DNA of 6,840 nucleotides from an uncultured Oscillospiraceae bacterium (GTDB lineage: Bacteria; Bacillota; Clostridia; Oscillospirales; Acutalibacteraceae), in contig USDZ01000092.1 of NCBI GenBank assembly GCA_900553525.1, positions 1 to 6,840 on the forward strand, written 5' to 3'. Position 1 is the first letter of the stretch, and each line of letters begins with the position of its first letter. Shown here one piece after another: positions 1 through 6,840 of this stretch. Below the pieces are notes generated by a model, which had not been told where the DNA came from, searched no databases, and was given only the letters and a program-made list of their open reading frames with translations. The translations under genes and the position numbers were made by a program.

Positions 1-1
1 C

Positions 2-634
2 ATCGCGGCGGAATGCACCGATTCCGCCAAAGCCATCCGCTGTGCAGCCCGCATCGCCGCCCGGGAATTCGGGCCTTCCTCCGAAACAACCGGACGAGAA
101 AAGCGGCGGTTTCTCAGCGCGATAACCCCGGACGGACTGATCACTTTCCACGAAACGTTGCAAGCCCTATGCCCTCGCATATACGCGGTAGAAGACGATT
201 ACGGCGCTGCCTCCCGCCTGTTCTTTGCCGAGCTGCGTGAGCGTGCGCTCGCCGCCGGATTGGATATCGTGACCTGTACCTGTCCGCTCGCCCCCCATGA
301 TAAAATTGAACACCTGATTGTCCCCTCTCTGGGGCTTGGTTTTACTACGTCCAATCCGTGGCATAAGGCGGACTTCCCGGTATATCGCCGGATTCACGCC
401 GCACGCTTTACCGACTCGGAAAAGCTCCGGCTCAAACGCCAGCTTCTCTCCTTTAACCGCAGAGCCGCCCGGGAACTGTTGGGAGAGGCGGTCGCCATCT
501 CCGCCGAGGCAAAGGATCTGCACGATAAAATGGAACAATTCAATATCGCGGCTATGGATTGGCAGAAGGCAGAGGAGATCACCCGGGCGACCGTCACACT
601 GTTTGCCGCCGCTGCCCTCGGGGCCACGGATTGA
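2..634 (+). CDS. C-terminal part of a PRK06851-like P-loop protein (5' end outside window)
   Basis: The frame is open from base 2 to a TGA at 632-634, giving 210 visible residues, so the gene starts before the window. The internal TTG at 158 is not needed as a start. The visible order is a short N-terminal stretch, then FLSAITPDGLITF (about residues 37-49), IYAVEDDYGAAS (60-71), a CPLAPHDKIEHLIVPSLGLG block (about 92-111), and a basic, helical C-terminus. This order resembles, from memory, the second half of clostridial PRK06851-type proteins, which carry two tandem P-loop NTPase halves. At the position where a Walker A would sit, the sequence reads VEDDYGAASR and lacks the GKS/T lysine, so this half probably does not bind ATP in the usual way. 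The biochemical role of the family is not known to me. The gene stands alone on the plus strand, converges on the ATPase gene and ends in a strong terminator. I am confident that it is coding and moderately confident of the family. Confidence 0.72.
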   Translation: MAAECTDSAKAIRCAARIAAREFGPSSETTGREKRRFLSAITPDGLITFHETLQALCPRIYAVEDDYGAASRLFFAELRERALAAGLDIVTCTCPLAPHDKIEHLIVPSLGLGFTTSNPWHKADFPVYRRIHAARFTDSEKLRLKRQLLSFNRRAARELLGEAVAISAEAKDLHDKMEQFNIAAMDWQKAEEITRATVTLFAAAALGATD

Positions 635-694
635 GGGCAGCGGCCCTATGGCGTCTTCCCCGCGTGCCAAAACATAAGTGCCGCCCTATATTAG

Positions 695-728
695 AAAAGG
701 CTTGAACATGCATGTTCAAGTCTTTTTT
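695..728 (+). terminator. Rho-independent terminator, probably bidirectional
   Basis: A perfect 20-base palindrome at 701-720 (CTTGAACATG followed by its reverse complement) is followed by TCTTTTTT. The flanking AAAAGG and TCTTTT extend the stem through one G-U pair. It closes the plus-strand partial gene about 60 bases after its stop. On the minus strand the stem is followed by CCTTTTCT, so it could also catch transcripts coming from the ATPase gene. Confidence 0.85.
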
Positions 729-763
729 GTTCTCAAAACACCCTTTCGGGACCCTCTTCCCGG

Positions 764-808
764 AAAAGTAAAGCCTTCCCGCCAGGTCATGCTGACGGGA
801 GAAAAGGC
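764..808 (-). terminator. Rho-independent terminator of the minus-strand ATPase gene
   Basis: Read on the minus strand, the stem is CCCGTCAG / CTGGCGGG (778-785 with 792-799, one G-U pair, 6-base loop). Outer GCCTT/AAGGC pairing (773-777 with 804-808) lies across a 4-base bulge. A TTTACTTTT tract follows (764-772). The outer arm overlaps the ATPase stop codon, so transcription of the two-gene unit likely ends here. Confidence 0.7.
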
Positions 809-1587
809 TATTCAGCTGTTTCAGATTCTGAATCCTCCGGTGATCCGTTCAATAGTTCCTCCGTCATCCGCTGATAATCGTTTAGAAAGTGGCGGGTCAG
901 TTGATAAGGAGTGGATTCTTCATACGAAATAGAGCGGATCCCCTTTTCCTCAAGCTGATAAATTCGGCTGTAGGGATAAGCCAGCAGGATGGGGGAATGG
1001 GTGGCGATTATGAACTGGCAGCCCTGCTCCGCGAGCTGATGCAGTCGGGACAGCATGGCCATCTGCCGCAGCGGAGACAGGGCCGCCTCCGGCTCATCGA
1101 ACAGATACAGGCCTTCCCGTCCCAGGCGGTTTTGAAACAGAGCAAAGAAGCTCTCACCGTGGGAGCATTCGTGTAAACGCCCCCCGTAAGCCGCCGACAA
1201 AGGGGGTGCCGGGGCCGGTACTGCGTCCAGATCTTCGAGATAAGTCGCTACATTGTAAAAGCTTTCCGCCCGAAGAAAATATCCGTCCCGCGGCAGAAGG
1301 GGTCCCCGCTCCACCCTCAGATAGCACCACAGTTCCGAGTGGGTAGCGCGGGTTTGAAGACGGAAATTCCAGCCTCCCCCCTCGGGACAAAACCCACACA
1401 CCACCGCAAACGCTTCCATCAAGGTGGATTTTCCAGTCCCATTCTCTCCCACCAGAAAGGTGACCTTTTCATGAAATTCCAGGGTATCCAGATTGCGGAC
1501 AACCGGAATACAGAAAGGGTAGCGATTAAAATCCGGCACCTCCTCACGCTGAAGCCCTATAGATCGAACATATGGCCGTATCCGCAT
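808..1587 (-). CDS. Stand-alone ABC-type AAA family ATPase
   Basis: This is a complete 259-residue soluble protein. It has Walker A GENGTGKS (47-54), an ABC-like signature SHGES (142-146), Walker B LYLFDEPEAALSP (160-172, with D164 and E165 as the likely Mg-binding and catalytic pair) and a switch histidine in IIATHSPI (193-200, H197). The FLRAESFYNVAT block (104-115) is a hallmark of a widespread family of small predicted ATPases in Bacillota (AAA_23/AAA_21-like, COG3910-type by recollection). The fold is that of an SMC/ABC nucleotide-binding domain without a long coiled coil or nuclease domain, so it should work as an ATP-driven dimer. Its partner and physiological role are not established. 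The ATG at 1585-1587 follows AGGAG by 7 bases. The gene lies 12 bases after the AI-2E-family gene and is probably translated from the same mRNA. The acidic tail (residues 249-259) looks disordered. Confidence 0.9.
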   Translation of the reverse strand: MRIRPYVRSIGLQREEVPDFNRYPFCIPVVRNLDTLEFHEKVTFLVGENGTGKSTLMEAFAVVCGFCPEGGGWNFRLQTRATHSELWCYLRVERGPLLPRDGYFLRAESFYNVATYLEDLDAVPAPAPPLSAAYGGRLHECSHGESFFALFQNRLGREGLYLFDEPEAALSPLRQMAMLSRLHQLAEQGCQFIIATHSPILLAYPYSRIYQLEEKGIRSISYEESTPYQLTRHFLNDYQRMTEELLNGSPEDSESETAE

Positions 1588-1591
1588 GACG

Positions 1592-1599
1592 CCTCTCCT
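1592..1599 (-). promoter_or_regulatory. Ribosome binding site of the ATPase gene, abutting the upstream stop codon
   Basis: The minus strand reads TAGAGGAGAGG, with the AI-2E-family stop TAG (1600-1602) immediately followed by AGGAG (1595-1599), 7 bases before the ATG. This arrangement suggests translational coupling of the two genes and supports the chosen start. Confidence 0.7.
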
Positions 1600-2781
1600 C
1601 TAATCGTCATCCTCGCCGAACGGCATCCGGTTTCCGCCTTCTGCGCCTGCGCGGATTTTACGCTCTTCCCGGCGTCTCCGGTAATCGATAAAATCTTTCA
1701 CAAGCATTTGGATCATGGCCATGACCGGGACCCCAAGGAAGATTCCCCAGAAACCGAAGAAGCCTCCCCCCACTGTGATGGCCAACAACACGTAAATTGC
1801 TTTGATTCCCACCGAATTGCTCACAATCCGGGGCTGGATGATATTGCTGTCGATCTGCTGCATGGCGAGAATGTAGATCGCGACAAAGATCGCTCCGTAA
1901 ACATTGCCGGAGAGCAGTGCCACCAGCACACAAATGATACCGCCGATAATCGCGCCGAAATAAGGGATCATATTCATCAGGCCGAGCATCATGCCAAGTA
2001 CGGGCGCATTGGGCAGCCTTGCAATGAGCAGCCCGACGGTCGCCAGCACTCCGACAATGCAGGCGTCGATCGCCTGACTGTAGAAATAGCTGTAAAAAAT
2101 TTTTGTGATTTTATGCGTATAAGTGCTGCAAAAAGTTATTCCCCGGGGTTTGATGACAATCCCCGCCACCGCCTTGACCGCCCGGATCAGGGATTCCCGG
2201 CCGAGCAGCATATAGACCGAAATGATGAAGGCCATGAAAATATCCAGCAGCGATGTGGTGAAATTGAGGATTCCCTGAAAATAGGAGAAGATGCGATCGG
2301 CCGTCAGTTGGCTGCTGATCCAGGCATAGAGATCTTGGATGCGTTCCTCCAGGTGAAGACCCTCTAAAAGGCTGCCTTCCTTGGTGTATTCGGCCAAAAA
2401 AGCCATAACGTTGTTATAATACCCCGGAACCGCCGATACAAAGTCCATAATCGCGTGATACAGCGCGGGAAGCGCCAGATACCCGATCAGGGTCAACAAC
2501 CCAAAAAGGAGGAGATAAACGATGACCACCGCTATTGGACGCGCCAGTTTTTGCATGATCGGCTTCTGAAAACGGCGAAACAGCCCTTCGATCTTGCTGC
2601 ACGGACCGTACAGCAGAAAAGCCATGCCGAACCCGATGACAAACGGACTGAGGATGTCCAGCAGCTTGGAAAAAAATCCGCCGATCTCTACGATGTTGTC
2701 AAAGGTCTTGTAAACCGCGATGATCGCCACCGCGAGCAGGAACAGGGAAAGCCACTGGGCAAGACCCTTAAAGCGTTTCAT
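1600..2781 (-). CDS. AI-2E/PerM family (PF01594-type) membrane transporter
   Basis: This is a complete 393-residue polytopic membrane protein of normal length for the family. Hydrophobic segments lie roughly at 10-25, 42-58, 82-105, 173-193, 238-254, 258-290, 292-309 and 326-360, with a soluble, amphipathic stretch at about 110-165, as is usual here. Family hallmarks are the GLMNMIPYFGAIIGG motif (267-281) and the QQIDSNIIQPRIVSNSVGIK segment (308-327). Members include TqsA/YdgG, implicated in autoinducer-2 export, YdiK/PerM, and Na+/H+ antiporters of the same superfamily, so the substrate cannot be assigned from sequence. The C-terminus is strongly basic (RRRREERK, 368-375) and then acidic, and should be cytoplasmic. 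ATG at 2779-2781 is preceded by a GAGGCGG-type ribosome binding site (2785-2791). A probable promoter lies about 50 bases upstream. The gene leads a two-gene unit with the ATPase. Confidence 0.93.
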   Translation of the reverse strand: MKRFKGLAQWLSLFLLAVAIIAVYKTFDNIVEIGGFFSKLLDILSPFVIGFGMAFLLYGPCSKIEGLFRRFQKPIMQKLARPIAVVIVYLLLFGLLTLIGYLALPALYHAIMDFVSAVPGYYNNVMAFLAEYTKEGSLLEGLHLEERIQDLYAWISSQLTADRIFSYFQGILNFTTSLLDIFMAFIISVYMLLGRESLIRAVKAVAGIVIKPRGITFCSTYTHKITKIFYSYFYSQAIDACIVGVLATVGLLIARLPNAPVLGMMLGLMNMIPYFGAIIGGIICVLVALLSGNVYGAIFVAIYILAMQQIDSNIIQPRIVSNSVGIKAIYVLLAITVGGGFFGFWGIFLGVPVMAMIQMLVKDFIDYRRRREERKIRAGAEGGNRMPFGEDDD

Positions 2782-2828
2782 AAGCCGCCTCTTTTCCTAG
2801 CAGATTGGGAACATCCCATCATACCGAC

Positions 2829-2857
2829 AGTATACCAATTCTCTCCGGTAAATACAA
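2829..2857 (-). promoter_or_regulatory. Probable sigma-A promoter for the AI-2E-family gene and ATPase unit
   Basis: The minus strand has TTGTAT (2852-2857), a 17-base spacer and TATACT (2829-2834). These match the consensus at 4/6 and 5/6 with ideal spacing. It sits in the 244-base gap after dnaJ, about 48 bases upstream of the AI-2E-family ATG. That gap (2782-3025) otherwise holds the dnaJ 3' hairpin and no convincing gene. Confidence 0.55.
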
Positions 2858-2977
2858 GGAAAGAATTTATGAAGATACGGGACTGCAGGAGCGGCTGCCG
2901 TCGAGTGAAGCGCTGCCTCTATCATCACACAGCCGAAGAATACGCGCAGAGATGTCACACAGGCCGTATGCGACAAG

Positions 2978-3008
2978 GCCGCCAACAGAATAAATCTCTG
3001 TTGGCGGC
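2978..3008 (-). terminator. Strong hairpin after dnaJ, possible terminator with a poor U tract
   Basis: A perfect 12-bp stem (2978-2989 with 2997-3008, GCCGCCAACAGA and its complement) closes a 7-base loop, 17 bases past the dnaJ stop. On the minus strand it is followed by CTTGTCGC rather than a run of T. It may therefore terminate weakly, or mark and stabilise the 3' end of the chaperone mRNA. Confidence 0.5.
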
Positions 3009-3025
3009 AAAACTCTACAAGGGGA

Positions 3026-4165
3026 TCATGAATTGAATGCATCCCGTAACTTATCAAAAAAACCGCGGCGCTTTTGGTAGTTTTTCTCGCCAAGAGACTC
3101 CTCGAATGCATGCAGCAGCTTCTTCTGCTCGGCGGTCAGATTTTTGGGCACCTCAACCGTTACACGGACCACCTCGTCACCGCGGCCCCGGCCATTGATG
3201 TAAGGGAAACCCTTGCCCTTCAACCGGAAGGTCTCGCCGGGCTGGGTACCTTCCCGGATGGGATAGGATACATTGCCGTCCAGCGTGGGGACTTGTACCT
3301 CCGCGCCAAGAGCCATTTGTGTAAAGGTCAGGGGCAGTTCGCAATGGATGTCATATCCCTCCCGTTCAAATACAGGATGAGGACGGACCGCAATCTGAAT
3401 CTCCAGGTCTCCCGCAGGACCGCCGTTTATCCCGGCGTTGCCTTTGCCCCGGATCGTGATCACCTGCCCGTCCGCGATCCCGGCCGGGATGTTGATCCCC
3501 ACCGAGGAAGGACGGCGCACCTGTCCGGTACCGTTGCAAGTCTGACAAGGCCTATCGATAATCTTCCCCTTGCCGCGGCATCGGGAACAAACCGTCTGGG
3601 TCTGAACGACTCCGAAGGGGGTGCGCTGCTGGCGGCGTTCCTGCCCGGTACCGTTACAGGACGGACAGGTCTGCGGCGTACTGCCCTTGGCAGCCCCCGA
3701 ACCACGGCAGTCCGGGCAGGTGTCCACCAGATGGACACTCACCTGTTTCTTGCAGCCTCTGGCCGCCTCCTCAAAGGAAATCACCACCGAGGCTGATGCA
3801 TCGGCACCCCGCCTGGGGGCGTTAGGATTGGCCCGACGGGAACCACCGCCGAAAAAGGAGGAAAAAATATCACCCAAGTCGATGTCCATCCCGTCGAATC
3901 CATAGCCCTGATAGCCGCCTGCACCAAAATTCGGATCTACCCCGGCATGGCCGTATTGGTCATAGCGCGCTTTTTTCTGAGGATCGGAGAGAACTTCATA
4001 GGCTTCGTTGACCTCTTTGAAACGCGTCTCCGCTTCCTTATCGCCGGGATTGAGATCCGGATGGTACTTTTTCGCCATCTGCCGGTAGGCTTTTTTGATT
4101 TCCTCTTCCGACGCGCCCTTGGCGATGCCGAGCACCTCGTAATAATCGCGTTTGTTGTCCGCCAT
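3026..4165 (-). CDS. dnaJ: Chaperone protein DnaJ (type I Hsp40)
   Basis: This is a complete 379-residue type I J-protein, the co-chaperone that delivers unfolded substrates to DnaK and triggers its ATP hydrolysis in the cytoplasm. The J domain spans about 7-71 with HPD at 35-37. The Gly/Phe-rich linker is about 72-112 and includes the DLGDIFSSFFGGG motif (97-109). The zinc domain has four CxxCxGxG repeats at C150/C153, C167/C170, C193/C196 and C207/C210, all intact, enough for two zinc ions. The two C-terminal beta domains and dimerisation segment span about 220-345. The start at 4163-4165 (MADNKRDYYEVLG) is preceded by GGAG at a 9-base gap. An upstream in-frame ATG at 4178-4180 overlaps that ribosome binding site and is unlikely. 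Codon use mixes AAA/AAG, GAT/GAC and CAT/CAC, like the genes to its left and the 3' end of dnaK, and unlike grpE. It is the last gene of the chaperone operon. Confidence 0.98.
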   Translation of the reverse strand: MADNKRDYYEVLGIAKGASEEEIKKAYRQMAKKYHPDLNPGDKEAETRFKEVNEAYEVLSDPQKKARYDQYGHAGVDPNFGAGGYQGYGFDGMDIDLGDIFSSFFGGGSRRANPNAPRRGADASASVVISFEEAARGCKKQVSVHLVDTCPDCRGSGAAKGSTPQTCPSCNGTGQERRQQRTPFGVVQTQTVCSRCRGKGKIIDRPCQTCNGTGQVRRPSSVGINIPAGIADGQVITIRGKGNAGINGGPAGDLEIQIAVRPHPVFEREGYDIHCELPLTFTQMALGAEVQVPTLDGNVSYPIREGTQPGETFRLKGKGFPYINGRGRGDEVVRVTVEVPKNLTAEQKKLLHAFEESLGEKNYQKRRGFFDKLRDAFNS

Positions 4166-4174
4166 GTGTGACCA

Positions 4175-4178
4175 CTCC
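4175..4178 (-). promoter_or_regulatory. dnaJ ribosome binding site
   Basis: The minus strand reads GGAGTGGTCACAC before the ATG. GGAG lies 9 bases upstream of the chosen dnaJ start, and the competing ATG at 4178-4180 overlaps its first base. This decides the start in favour of 4165. Confidence 0.65.
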
Positions 4179-4196
4179 ATCCAAACACAGGCAAAG

Positions 4197-4220
4197 AGTC
4201 AGCCGGTCCGCCGGCTGGCT
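4197..4220 (-). promoter_or_regulatory. GC-rich hairpin in the dnaK-dnaJ gap
   Basis: A 10-bp stem (4197-4206 with 4211-4220; AGCCAGCCGG / CCGGCTGACT on the minus strand, one G-U pair) has a 4-base loop. It is followed on the minus strand by CTCTTTGCCTGTGTTT. It lies between the dnaK stop and the dnaJ ribosome binding site. The modest T content suggests partial attenuation or mRNA processing that lowers dnaJ relative to dnaK, but it is not a clear terminator. Confidence 0.45.
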
Positions 4221-4263
4221 CTCTGCATCGTGCAAATCCAGGATTTCGAAAGATCCGGTGGGT

Positions 4264-6087
<1,824 letters not shown>

Positions 6088-6095
6088 AATGATTG

Positions 6096-6100
6096 CCTCC
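6096..6100 (-). promoter_or_regulatory. dnaK ribosome binding site
   Basis: The minus strand reads TTGGAGGCAATCATT before the ATG, so GGAGG lies 8 bases upstream. It fixes the dnaK start at 6087 rather than at the in-frame ATG at 6175-6177, whose 30 extra residues resemble no Hsp70 N-terminus. Confidence 0.85.
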
Positions 6101-6185
6101 AATTTATGATCAAATAATTCTATCTCAACAAATAAAAATTTGCGATTGTTGTTTTCATTCACGCCAGGCGAATCCATTGCAATGA

Positions 6186-6210
6186 TTTGTCAGGATATAT
6201 GCCTGACAAA
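6186..6210 (-). promoter_or_regulatory. Hairpin in the grpE-dnaK gap (dnaK-proximal)
   Basis: A 9-bp stem (TTTGTCAGG at 6186-6194 with CCTGACAAA at 6202-6210) has a 7-base loop. T residues precede rather than follow the stem on the transcribed strand, so it does not look like a terminator. A role in mRNA processing or stability at the dnaK 5' leader is possible. The following 85 bases up to dnaK are AT-rich and probably unstructured. Confidence 0.4.
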
Positions 6211-6223
6211 AACACGTTGGCTC

Positions 6224-6240
6224 GTGCGCCTTGGGCGCAC
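6224..6240 (-). promoter_or_regulatory. Short GC-rich hairpin in the grpE-dnaK gap
   Basis: A 7-bp stem GTGCGCC / GGCGCAC has a 3-base loop and no adjacent T run in the direction of transcription. It is one of three hairpins in the 222-base spacer between grpE and dnaK, which contains no convincing gene. Confidence 0.4.
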
Positions 6241-6275
6241 ACGCCAGTGGCCGATGTCCCTGGTGCGGGGGAAGG

Positions 6276-6303
6276 TCGAGGGGGGACACAGTCCCCCTCT
6301 CGA
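6276..6303 (-). terminator. Very stable hairpin just after grpE
   Basis: On the minus strand TCGAG and GGGGGAC pair with GTCCCCC and CTCGA, giving 12 bp with a single bulged A and a TGT loop. It begins 6 bases after the grpE stop codon. There is no T run behind it, so it is more likely an attenuator, exonuclease barrier or dispersed hairpin than a full terminator. Full termination here would cut dnaK off from grpE. Confidence 0.45.
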
Positions 6304-6309
6304 ATTCGC

Positions 6310-6840
6310 TCAGTTTGCCACCTGCACAATAGCGTGTCGGATCACCTTGTCACCCAGCAGGAACCCCGCCTGGAACACCTGGGATACCACGTTCTCCCCA
6401 AGGTTCTCATCGTCGATGTGCATAACGGCGTTGTGCTTTTCCGGGTCAAATGGCTGGCCCTGGGCCTCGATCTCCGTGACTCCCAGCTTCTTCAGGATCT
6501 CCTGGTACTGGTGGAAGATCATCTCCAGCCCCTTCTTGTGGGGAGAGTCCTCATCGCCCTCAGTGGCCACAGCCCGCTCCAGGTTGTCGTACACCGCCAG
6601 GAACTCCTTGATGGTGTCCGCCTTGGCGTCCTGGTAGAGATTGTCTTTCTCCTTAGCGGTGCGCTTGCGGTAGTTGTCGTACTCTGCCGTCAGCCGGACG
6701 AACTGATCCTTCACGGACTCCAGCTGCCGGGCGGCCAGCTCCGCCGCCTCCATCTGCTCCCGGGTCAGGGTGTAGGTCTTTTCCTTTTTCTTCTTGCCCC
6801 TGGCGGCCTTCTCCGCCTTCTCATCGGGCACCTTCTCCTC
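6310..6840 (-). CDS. grpE: GrpE nucleotide exchange factor (5' end outside window)
   Basis: The visible part is 176 residues ending in TGA at 6310-6312. The frame stays open to the window edge (EEK before the GTG at 6829-6831), so the start lies outside. GrpE is the dimeric cytoplasmic factor that releases ADP from DnaK. It begins with a highly charged, lysine-rich disordered segment, then a long helical coiled-coil stretch containing RLTAEYDNYRKRTAKEKDNL, a four-helix segment with FLAVYDNLERAV, and the C-terminal beta-wing with PFDPEKHNAVM and VIRHAIVQVAN, all characteristic of the family. Codon use is strongly biased to AAG, GAG, CTG and ATC, matching most of the first 240 codons of dnaK. 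It differs from dnaJ and the 3' end of dnaK, where AAA, GAA and GAT are common. The order grpE-dnaK-dnaJ is the usual one in Bacillota, where hrcA would be expected upstream. Confidence 0.96.
   Translation of the reverse strand, partial: EEKVPDEKAEKAARGKKKKEKTYTLTREQMEAAELAARQLESVKDQFVRLTAEYDNYRKRTAKEKDNLYQDAKADTIKEFLAVYDNLERAVATEGDEDSPHKKGLEMIFHQYQEILKKLGVTEIEAQGQPFDPEKHNAVMHIDDENLGENVVSQVFQAGFLLGDKVIRHAIVQVAN

Noticed and set aside
167..670. 167-codon minus-strand frame at the left edge
   Set aside because: The plus-strand frame over the same bases carries recognisable family blocks and remains open to the window edge, so the minus frame is a shadow.
1339..2367. 342-codon plus-strand frame opposite the AI-2E-family gene
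   Set aside because: Its translation is a low-complexity H/D/R-rich shadow of the membrane protein gene and has no recognisable domain.
2797..3111. Small minus-strand frame between dnaJ and the AI-2E-family gene
   Set aside because: It overlaps the dnaJ 3' end, the post-dnaJ hairpin and the promoter, and its translation resembles nothing known.
6088..6177. N-terminal extension of dnaK to an upstream in-frame ATG
   Set aside because: The extra 30 residues match no Hsp70, and GGAGG sits 8 bases before the internal ATG that begins the canonical MSKVIGIDLG.
6088..6309. CIRCE operator or a clear promoter ahead of dnaK
   Set aside because: Neither TTAGCACTC nor GAGTGCTAA is present. The TTGTTG...CATAAA pair in the AT-rich leader is too weak a match, and too close to the ribosome binding site, to call a promoter.

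Overview
The window looks like a Bacillota (Clostridia, probably Oscillospiraceae-like) chromosome or metagenome-assembled fragment. The evidence is the grpE-dnaK-dnaJ gene order, a DnaK N-terminus that lacks the insertion typical of Gram-negative DnaKs, strong GGAGG-type ribosome binding sites, and close resemblance of the small proteins to clostridial families. The taxonomic call is made by recognition only; no search was run.

Layout: from the right edge leftwards on the minus strand lie grpE (5' end cut by the window), dnaK and dnaJ, the core of the Hsp70 chaperone operon. After a hairpin and a probable promoter come two closely spaced minus-strand genes, 12 nt apart: an AI-2E/PerM-family membrane protein and a small stand-alone ABC-type AAA ATPase. 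Facing them on the plus strand at the left edge is the 3' end of a gene that resembles the C-terminal half of the PRK06851-type P-loop proteins. The convergent genes are separated by a terminator on each strand.

How the genes work together: DnaJ delivers substrates to DnaK and stimulates its ATPase, and GrpE exchanges nucleotide on DnaK. Several hairpins lie in the grpE-dnaK and dnaK-dnaJ gaps and could set relative expression. No CIRCE operator is visible, so any HrcA control would have to act upstream of the window. The AI-2E-family protein and the ATPase appear to be a two-gene unit of unknown purpose.

Main observation: dnaK is a mosaic. Residues about 245-457 read as a Bacteroidota-type DnaK and use TCG/ACG codons heavily. 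The N-terminal 244 residues and the lid and tail are Bacillota-type with different codon habits. The frame is intact across both joins. This is either a real cross-phylum intragenic recombination or a metagenome assembly chimera joined through conserved dnaK sequence. grpE with the dnaK 5' part also differs in codon use from the dnaK 3' part with dnaJ, so as many as three sources may be stitched together here.
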